12,524 nucleotides of DNA. It comes from Eudoraea sp. GTDB taxonomy: Bacteria; Bacteroidota; Bacteroidia; Flavobacteriales; Flavobacteriaceae. A model generated the notes under the pieces. The model did not search any database, was not told the DNA's origin, and was given only the letters and a program-made list of their open reading frames with translations. Numbering within the stretch: position 1 is the stretch's first letter; each line of letters starts with the position of its first letter. Both the position numbers and the translations under genes were made by a program. The stretch is taken from contig JABDRK010000360.1 of NCBI GenBank assembly GCA_013041785.1, forward strand, positions 1 through 12,524, written 5' to 3'. Positions 7,598 through 12,524 of the stretch are shown here, in pieces.

Positions 7598-8884
7598 ATG
7601 AAACTCTGGGATAAAGGGCAAAGCACGGACAAAAAAATTGAAGCCTTCACTGTAGGTCAGGATCGGGAACTCGACCTTAATCTTGCGTACTACGATGTCA
7701 GGGCCTCGATTGCCCATGCCCAAATGCTGGCCAAAGTTGGTTTGGTGTCTGAAGAAGAAGGAAAGGCTTTGGTTCTGGCGTTGGAGGAGATAGAGAAATC
7801 CATAGCTGAAGGGACGTTTACCATAGAAGGCGAATTTGAAGACATGCATTCCAAAATAGAGTATCTCCTGACCGAAAAACTTGGGGATGCAGGTAAAAAG
7901 ATCCACACCGCCCGATCCAGGAATGACCAGGTACTTGTAGCGATGCAGCTTTACTTGAAAGATGAACTGTCCAGTATAAAAAAAGGGGTTGTTGAACTGT
8001 TTGATTTATTGATGGATCTTGCGAATCAACACCAATCTATCCTGCTTCCGGGGTATACCCATTTACAAATTGCCATGCCTTCTTCTTTTGGGCTGTGGTT
8101 TTCGGCCTATGCAGAAAGCCTGATTGACGACGTTTACCTGCTCAATGCCGCATATAAGATAAGTGATCAGAATCCGCTTGGGAGCGCTGCGGGATATGGG
8201 AGTTCCTTTGCTATCGACAGATCATACACCACGGATTTGCTACATTTCGATACACTGAAATTCAATGTGGTGGCGGCCCAGATGGGCAGGGGAAAGGTTG
8301 AAAAATCTGTAGCTTTTGCCATGTCGGGCCTGGCAGCTACCTTATCCAAGCTGGCCATGGACTGCTGCCTCTACAACAGCCAGAACCATGGATTCATTTC
8401 CTTTCCTGATCAACTGACTACCGGTAGCAGCATTATGCCCCACAAGAAGAATCCGGATGTTTTTGAACTGGTCCGGGCAAGGTGCAACAGCCTGCAATCG
8501 CTCCCAAATGAAATCATCATAATGACCAATAACCTGCCCAGTGGATATCACAGGGACTTCCAGTTGTTAAAGGAGAAAATCATTCCGGCGATAACCGCCC
8601 TGAAGGACTGCCTGGAGATAACCACCTTTAGCCTGGGTCAGGTGCAGGTGAATAAAGATATCCTGTCTGATCCTAAATACGATTACCTGTTTAGTGTAGA
8701 AAACCTAAATGAACTGGTACAGCAGGGAATGCCTTTTCGCGATGCCTACAAACAGTTAGGAGAAGAAATTGCAGCAGGTAAATATCAGCCTAAGAAGACG
8801 GTAACCCATACCCATGAAGGGAGCATAGGCAATTTATGCCTGGATAAGATACGTAAGAAGATGAACGATGCCATTGAGGAATAA
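7598..8884 (+). CDS. argH: argininosuccinate lyase
   Basis: Splits argininosuccinate into arginine and fumarate, the last step of the pathway. It belongs to the fumarase/aspartase superfamily. Over 428 residues it shows TARSRNDQ at 104-111, GYTHLQ with His155 at 152-157, and the family signature GSSIMPHKKNPD at 276-287, whose serine (277 or 278) is the catalytic acid/base. FTVGQDRELDLNLAYYD at about 17-33 is the conserved N-terminal region and supports the ATG at 7598. It is somewhat shorter than the 450-460 residues common in other phyla, with all catalytic blocks present. It closes the operon; the following genes run in the opposite direction. Confidence 0.97.
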   Translation: MKLWDKGQSTDKKIEAFTVGQDRELDLNLAYYDVRASIAHAQMLAKVGLVSEEEGKALVLALEEIEKSIAEGTFTIEGEFEDMHSKIEYLLTEKLGDAGKKIHTARSRNDQVLVAMQLYLKDELSSIKKGVVELFDLLMDLANQHQSILLPGYTHLQIAMPSSFGLWFSAYAESLIDDVYLLNAAYKISDQNPLGSAAGYGSSFAIDRSYTTDLLHFDTLKFNVVAAQMGRGKVEKSVAFAMSGLAATLSKLAMDCCLYNSQNHGFISFPDQLTTGSSIMPHKKNPDVFELVRARCNSLQSLPNEIIIMTNNLPSGYHRDFQLLKEKIIPAITALKDCLEITTFSLGQVQVNKDILSDPKYDYLFSVENLNELVQQGMPFRDAYKQLGEEIAAGKYQPKKTVTHTHEGSIGNLCLDKIRKKMNDAIEE

Positions 8885-9021
8885 GGCCGGATACACTGAT
8901 CTGTGGGAAATGGCCTATGAAGATTTTATGGGGACAGGATACTTCGGATCCTGCGGTCAACGCTTTTTGGAAAAATGTAAGCACAATGCTTAGTGGAGAT
9001 TTCCAGGCCAGCGAATAAATG
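8885..9021. other. convergent intergenic region between argH and rluB
   Basis: The 137 bases separate two genes that face each other. One perfect 6-bp inverted repeat, CAGGAT at 8935-8940 and ATCCTG at 8948-8953 around a 7-base loop, could form a hairpin, with a five-T run 11 bases beyond it. That is weaker than a standard intrinsic terminator. A 33-codon frame (8917-9018, + strand) beginning MKILWGQDTSD also fits here, but I cannot assign it to a family. No other structure was seen. Confidence 0.35.
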
Positions 9022-9873
9022 CTATTTTATCATTTGCAGGTTAATTACTTCCTGAGTTGTGAGTGGCCTCCAGTGCCCACGGGGCAAGTCTTTTTTGGTT
9101 AATCCTGCAAACACCACCCGATCCAGCTTTACCACATCGTATCCGAGGTGCTCGAAAATTCGTCTTACAATCCGATTGCGTCCACTGTGGATCTTTACCC
9201 CTACTTCCCGTTTGGGCGTATTTTTGATATAGCTGATGTCATCAACGCTTATAGGGCCATCCTCCAGTTGCAGTCCTTTTTTGATCGCATGCAGGTCTTC
9301 GGAACTCAGGTTTTTATTCAATTCCACGTGGTAGATTTTACGCACCATATGCCTGGGGTGGGTGAGCTTTTTGGCCAGGTCCCCGTCATTGGTAAACAGC
9401 AATAAACCGGTGGTGTTGCGATCCAGACGACCTACTGGAACGAGCCGGGCTTTAGAAGCTTTGGAAATCAATTCCATAACCGTACGCCTCCCTTTTTCAT
9501 CACTGGTGGTAGTAATGAAGTTTTTGGGCTTATTTAGCAGTATATACTCCTTTTTTTCCGGATTGAGCAAACGCCCGTCAAAACGCACCGTATCTCCGGG
9601 CTTAACCTTGAAACCCATTTCGGTTATAGGAACGCCATTTACCGTAACATTGCCAGCTGCAATAAAGGTGTCCGCCTCTCTTCGTGAACAAACCCCGCTA
9701 TTGGCCACATATTTATTCAAGCGTATTAGGCCGGGATCACCAGCTCTTTTAGGCATGCTTTCCTGTTTCCCTGAGGTATTTCCTGAAGGCTTCGTTTTGG
9801 ATCTCCGAAATCCATGCTTAGGTGTTTTTGAACGGGTATGTTCTGATCTCTTATTTCCCCTGGGTTTTCGCAT
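9022..9873 (-). CDS. rluB: 23S rRNA pseudouridine synthase, RsuA/RluB type
   Basis: Isomerises a specific uridine in ribosomal RNA to pseudouridine. The 283 residues divide into a basic, low-complexity tail (1-47, rich in Lys, Arg, Ser and Gly), an S4 RNA-binding domain (about 50-105, starting IRLNKYVANSGVCSRREAD), and the RsuA-family catalytic domain. The catalytic Asp151 sits in VGRLDRNTTGLLLFTNDG, and HSGRNRIVRRIFEHLGY at about 229-245 is the C-terminal family block. RsuA, RluB, RluE and RluF share this architecture. An S4 domain with this spacing fits RluB (E. coli position 2605) best, though the target site cannot be read from sequence. The gene lies downstream of the isoprenoid block with a 52-base gap and may have its own promoter. 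The stop is TAG. Confidence 0.92.
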   Translation of the reverse strand: MRKPRGNKRSEHTRSKTPKHGFRRSKTKPSGNTSGKQESMPKRAGDPGLIRLNKYVANSGVCSRREADTFIAAGNVTVNGVPITEMGFKVKPGDTVRFDGRLLNPEKKEYILLNKPKNFITTTSDEKGRRTVMELISKASKARLVPVGRLDRNTTGLLLFTNDGDLAKKLTHPRHMVRKIYHVELNKNLSSEDLHAIKKGLQLEDGPISVDDISYIKNTPKREVGVKIHSGRNRIVRRIFEHLGYDVVKLDRVVFAGLTKKDLPRGHWRPLTTQEVINLQMIK

Positions 9874-9891
9874 GTGTTAAAATTAGGTGGC

Positions 9892-9899
9892 CAAAGGTA
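9892..9899 (-). promoter_or_regulatory. possible Bacteroidetes -7 promoter element for rluB
   Basis: On the minus strand these bases read TACCTTTG, an exact match to the Bacteroidetes -7 consensus TAnnTTTG, placed 18 bases before the rluB ATG. I found no TTTG -33 partner at the usual distance upstream, so only half of the promoter is supported. An 8-base pattern with two free positions can arise by chance. Confidence 0.35.
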
Positions 9900-9925
9900 C
9901 GGAATGCTTGTGGTTCACGCCCCTT

Positions 9926-10885
9926 TTAGGCCGTATTATCTTCAAAGCCCAGGGTGCTCTGCCTTTCCCTGTTTAGAATCAGCCTGGTCACATCAGGCCT
10001 CGAATAATGCCCTGCCGGATCAAAATTCTGACGTTCCTGATATACCCGGTTAATATCCAGGTCTGCATAGCGAATTCCTTCCTTTTCAACCAGAGGTTCC
10101 AGGATCCATTCCCCATCCGGGCCTGCAATGCAAGAACCCCCATTGGCCATGATTTTTGGAGTGCTTTTCAGCAATACGTCTAAATGCGGAGTGTTTTTAG
10201 GGAAGTCAGACTGGCGCATCAAAGAAGAAACGGACAGCACATAGCTTCTGGACTCTCTGGCGATAAAGCGGGTAATATCTTTGGTGTTGTTCAGGTTCCC
10301 TGGCCATACGGCAACATGCAGGTCTTCTCCCTGGGCATACAAGGCTGCCCTTGGCAATGGCATCCAATTCTCCCAGCAATTGAGCCCTCCTAACGTAAAT
10401 TCCTTTAAGGAATGTGTTTGCAACCCATGACCATCGCCCTGTGCCCAGGTTAGTCGTTCGTCATAGGTCGGTTGCAGTTTCCTGTGTACTGATTTGATCC
10501 TGCCATCGGTATTGATATAAACCAATGAGCAATATAAACTATGGCCCCCACGGTCCCCGGGTCTTTCGATTAACCCTAAATACAGGGCTATCTGGTTTTC
10601 AGCAGCCAGGGCACAGATGGGTTCCAGGTCTCCTGCCTCCAGGGATACCGCATTTTGTGTGTAATGGGCATGGATTTCCTTGTTCACCTTAAGATCCCAA
10701 GCTGCACCGTTTGTATAGGCCAGCCAGAATGGATAACCGGGTAATAAAGCTTCTCCAAAGACCAGTAACTCGGCCTTTTCCCTTGCAGCCTCTTTGATAC
10801 AGGCGGCTATCTTGTCCATAGTGGCGGCTCTATCTAACCAGACAGGAGCGATCTGTGCAAGTCCCACTTTCAGCTTAGGATCCAT
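9926..10885 (-). CDS. branch-1 nitrilase (carbon-nitrogen hydrolase)
   Basis: Nitrilases convert a nitrile to a carboxylic acid and ammonia through a cysteine thioester. The 319-residue length is normal. The catalytic triad is complete: Glu45 in FGEALLPGYPFW, Lys136 in HRKLQPTYDERLTW, and Cys170 in GLNCWENWMP; Glu143 is the usual fourth residue. The sequences around Lys136 and Cys170 (HRKLxPT, ERLxW, CWEN) are those of true nitrilases, not of amidases, beta-ureidopropionases or NAD synthetase domains. No signal peptide is seen, so it should be cytosolic. Its ATG overlaps the stop of the upstream prenyltransferase by one base (TAATG), which suggests coupled translation. The natural substrate cannot be inferred; aliphatic, aryl-acetonitrile and cyanide-type enzymes share these motifs. 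Confidence 0.92.
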   Translation of the reverse strand: MDPKLKVGLAQIAPVWLDRAATMDKIAACIKEAAREKAELLVFGEALLPGYPFWLAYTNGAAWDLKVNKEIHAHYTQNAVSLEAGDLEPICALAAENQIALYLGLIERPGDRGGHSLYCSLVYINTDGRIKSVHRKLQPTYDERLTWAQGDGHGLQTHSLKEFTLGGLNCWENWMPLPRAALYAQGEDLHVAVWPGNLNNTKDITRFIARESRSYVLSVSSLMRQSDFPKNTPHLDVLLKSTPKIMANGGSCIAGPDGEWILEPLVEKEGIRYADLDINRVYQERQNFDPAGHYSRPDVTRLILNRERQSTLGFEDNTA

Positions 10886-11790
10886 TAGAATATTCTGTTG
10901 AGTACTAAATCAATATCGATCAGCAAGATACTAAATACCCCTGCTACTATGGTAAACTTTAAAATGTTGTGAAGCCATACATAGTGCTTTTTCCCTTCAG
11001 CTTTCCATAATAAAATAAGGAATAGAAAAAGCAGCACTATACTCGCCGAAAAATACATGTACATCATGCCTACATCGAATTTGCGAATCAAAAGCAGCGC
11101 AGGCACCAGTGTAAGTACAATCAGGATCATGATACATATCTTGGAAAATCCGGTACCATAGAGAATGGGGATGGTACGGTATCCCTGGGCCAAATCCCCG
11201 ATAATATTTTCAAGGTCCTTAATCATTTCTCGGGCGAGAATCAGTAAAAAAAGGAATACTGCGTGCACAAATATGACCGTTTCAAAATTCCTGTAATACA
11301 CAAAGACAATGAAAAAAGGGGTTATCGCCAGGGAAGCAGAAACCAGGTTTCCGATAAATGGGATACGCTTTAGCTTATGGGAATAGAGCCAGATTCCAAA
11401 TATATAGGCAGAGAAAAAGAATGCAGCCCGGAAAGAAACATAGCTGCCTAACAATACAGAAAGGAAGTTGAGGACAAAATAGGCCGACAACTTAGTACGC
11501 TGACTCACTAAACGGTCGAGCATGCTTTTTCGGGGTTTATTGATCAGGTCTTTTTCTGAGTCGTAAAAACTATTAATGATATACCCCCCTGCGATTACAA
11601 GTGCCGATGCTAAAACGAGTACAAACAACTGCGGATCCAGAACGACCTCTCTGAGCGGCAAATCGGAAGAAAGTATGAAGACGGAGGCCAGGTACTGCGC
11701 CAGGATAATCATCAGAATGTTATATCCCCTGACAATAGAGAACAGGCTCAGCATCTTGAGCAACAAGAGTTTGTTTCTTCTACTAAGCAT
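10885..11790 (-). CDS. UbiA-family prenyltransferase, DGGGP synthase-like
   Basis: An integral membrane enzyme expected to move a prenyl chain from a prenyl diphosphate to an unknown acceptor. About eight or nine hydrophobic segments span the 301 residues, roughly at 24-41, 55-76, 102-122, 123-138, 148-166, 171-187, 217-234, 239-263 and 277-298. The first Asp-rich motif is NSFYDSEKD (73-81), giving NxxxDxxxD where many members have NDxxDxxxD, followed by INKP. The second is REMIKDLENIIGD at 187-199 with Asp192 and Asp199. YSHKLKR at 136-142 is also typical. The INKP stretch resembles archaeal digeranylgeranylglyceryl phosphate synthases, and Bacteroidetes homologues are often named that way by similarity only. 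Menaquinone or other quinone attachment is less likely here. It lies 9 bases after mevalonate kinase and overlaps the nitrilase by one base. Confidence 0.85.
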   Translation of the reverse strand: MLSRRNKLLLLKMLSLFSIVRGYNILMIILAQYLASVFILSSDLPLREVVLDPQLFVLVLASALVIAGGYIINSFYDSEKDLINKPRKSMLDRLVSQRTKLSAYFVLNFLSVLLGSYVSFRAAFFFSAYIFGIWLYSHKLKRIPFIGNLVSASLAITPFFIVFVYYRNFETVIFVHAVFLFLLILAREMIKDLENIIGDLAQGYRTIPILYGTGFSKICIMILIVLTLVPALLLIRKFDVGMMYMYFSASIVLLFLFLILLWKAEGKKHYVWLHNILKFTIVAGVFSILLIDIDLVLNRIF

Positions 11791-11799
11791 GGTAAAAGC

Positions 11800-12522
11800 T
11801 TAGAATGTGTACACCACTTCGAGGGAATGGCCTTTAAGGGCCTGTCTGGCTTTTTCTATGTCCTGGGTAAAGCCAAGTATATATCCTCCTCCCCCGGAAC
11901 CACAAAGTTTAAGGTAGTATTCGTTGGTTTCGATCCCCTGTTTCCATAGCTGATGGAACTTCTCAGGTATCATGGGTTTGAAATGATCCAGAACTACGTG
12001 AGAGAGTTCTTTGAGATTGCTGAACAGGGATTTGATATTCCCGCTGATGAAATCATCAACACAGGCATCCGTATGCTTGATGAATTGATCCTTTAACACC
12101 TTTCGGAACCCTTCATTTTTCAACTTTTCCATGAATATCTCAACCATGGGAGCCGTCTCTCCCGTAATTCCACTGTCGAGTAAAAACACAGCTCCAGAAC
12201 CTTTTAGATTCTGGGAAGGAATACTGGTAGATTCAACGTTATCCTGAGAATTGATAAGAATCGGGAGACTGAGATAGCTGTTCAGGGGATCCAAGCCTGA
12301 GGATTTACCATGAAAAAACGATTCCATTTTTCCCAGGATTACTTTCAGCTTCAGAAGCTTCTCCCTTGTCAAATTCTCCAGAACAGTAATCTTATTGAAG
12401 GCATACTTATCGTAAACTGCTGCCACCAATGCCCCACTGCTCCCTATTCCATACCCCTGGGGAATAGAACTGTCAAAATACAGGCCATCAGCAATATCCT
12501 GCTTAAAGCCTCCTAGATCAAA
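11800..12522 (-). CDS. mevalonate kinase, GHMP family (5' partial)
   Basis: Phosphorylates mevalonate with ATP in the mevalonate route to isoprenoids. The frame is open to the window edge, so the N-terminus is missing; the TTG at 12427-12429 is an internal leucine. In 240 visible residues the GHMP ATP-binding loop is IPQGYGIGSSGALVAA at about 20-35. HGKSSGLDP at 71-79 carries the presumed catalytic Asp78, which distinguishes mevalonate kinase from diphosphomevalonate decarboxylase. The third motif, LCGSGGGGYILGF, is at about 206-218. In Flavobacteriaceae, as I recall, this gene usually follows diphosphomevalonate decarboxylase, which would lie just outside the window. Phosphomevalonate kinase is an alternative, since Bacteroidetes GHMP kinases are not well separated by sequence. 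The stop lies 9 bases before the prenyltransferase start. Confidence 0.85.
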   Translation of the reverse strand, partial: FDLGGFKQDIADGLYFDSSIPQGYGIGSSGALVAAVYDKYAFNKITVLENLTREKLLKLKVILGKMESFFHGKSSGLDPLNSYLSLPILINSQDNVESTSIPSQNLKGSGAVFLLDSGITGETAPMVEIFMEKLKNEGFRKVLKDQFIKHTDACVDDFISGNIKSLFSNLKELSHVVLDHFKPMIPEKFHQLWKQGIETNEYYLKLCGSGGGGYILGFTQDIEKARQALKGHSLEVVYTF

Positions 12523-12524
12523 GG

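Larger units (their letters stand above)
1..8884 (+). other. predicted arginine biosynthesis operon (partial at 5' end)
   Basis: Nine same-strand genes follow each other with overlaps of 4, 8, 4 and 4 bases and gaps of 37, 24, 17 and 52 bases. No Bacteroidetes-type promoter (TAnnTTTG with an upstream TTTG) or strong terminator is evident in the gaps, so one transcript is the simplest reading. The order is acyltransferase, argG, argC, proC, argD, argF', argB, argE, argH. This covers every step from glutamate to arginine that needs a dedicated enzyme, apart from carbamoyl phosphate supply. The promoter and any arginine-responsive operator lie upstream of the window. Operon membership is inferred from spacing and function, not from transcript data. 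Confidence 0.88.

Noticed and set aside
8935..8953. Intrinsic terminator after argH
   Set aside because: The hairpin is only 6 bp and the T run begins 11 bases beyond it, so it does not meet the usual pattern; recorded only as a possible hairpin.
9362..9880. 172-codon plus-strand frame opposite rluB
   Set aside because: It is the complement of the S4 and catalytic regions of the pseudouridine synthase and has no motif of its own.
12427..12429. TTG at 12427-12429 as the start of the GHMP kinase
   Set aside because: Upstream codons in frame encode the essential GHMP ATP-binding loop, so the gene continues past the window edge.
1..12524. Defence system, prophage, insertion sequence, CRISPR array or other novel system
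   Set aside because: Nearly every base belongs to recognisable metabolic or RNA-modification genes; no transposase, integrase, direct-repeat array or cluster of unknown genes was seen.

Overview
The window reads as a stretch of chromosome from a member of the Bacteroidota, most likely Flavobacteriaceae. The evidence is a Bacteroidetes-type arginine operon that uses an acylornithine transcarbamylase, mevalonate-pathway genes beside a UbiA-type prenyltransferase, and A-rich start regions with almost no Shine-Dalgarno motifs. Coding density is very high. I see no mobile element, rRNA or tRNA gene, or CRISPR array.

Positions 1-8884 (+ strand) hold one tightly packed arginine operon: GNAT acyltransferase (5' end outside the window), argG, argC, proC, argD, argF', argB, argE, argH. 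Three junctions are 4-base ATGA overlaps, one is an 8-base overlap, and the remaining gaps are 17 to 52 bases with no promoter-like sequence that I can see. Together the genes take glutamate to arginine by a route without free ornithine. The GNAT protein probably acylates glutamate. ArgB, ArgC and ArgD make acylornithine, ArgF' carbamoylates it to acylcitrulline, ArgE removes the acyl group, and ArgG and ArgH finish arginine. Residue 90 of ArgF', the known acetyl/succinyl switch, is alanine. By published mutant data as I recall them, this predicts a succinyl rather than acetyl pathway. The inserted proC makes proline, but its usual partners proA and proB are not in the window.

Positions 8885-9021 are a short convergent intergenic region. 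Positions 9022-12524 (- strand) hold a second block, transcribed leftward: mevalonate kinase (5' end outside the window), a UbiA-family prenyltransferase, a branch-1 nitrilase that overlaps the prenyltransferase by one base, and an RsuA/RluB-type rRNA pseudouridine synthase with its own possible promoter.

I found no convincing undescribed system. The points most worth a second look are the acyltransferase as the missing first step of arginine synthesis, its cysteine cluster, the Ala90 specificity residue, the prenyltransferase of unknown acceptor next to mevalonate kinase, and the nitrilase coupled to it.
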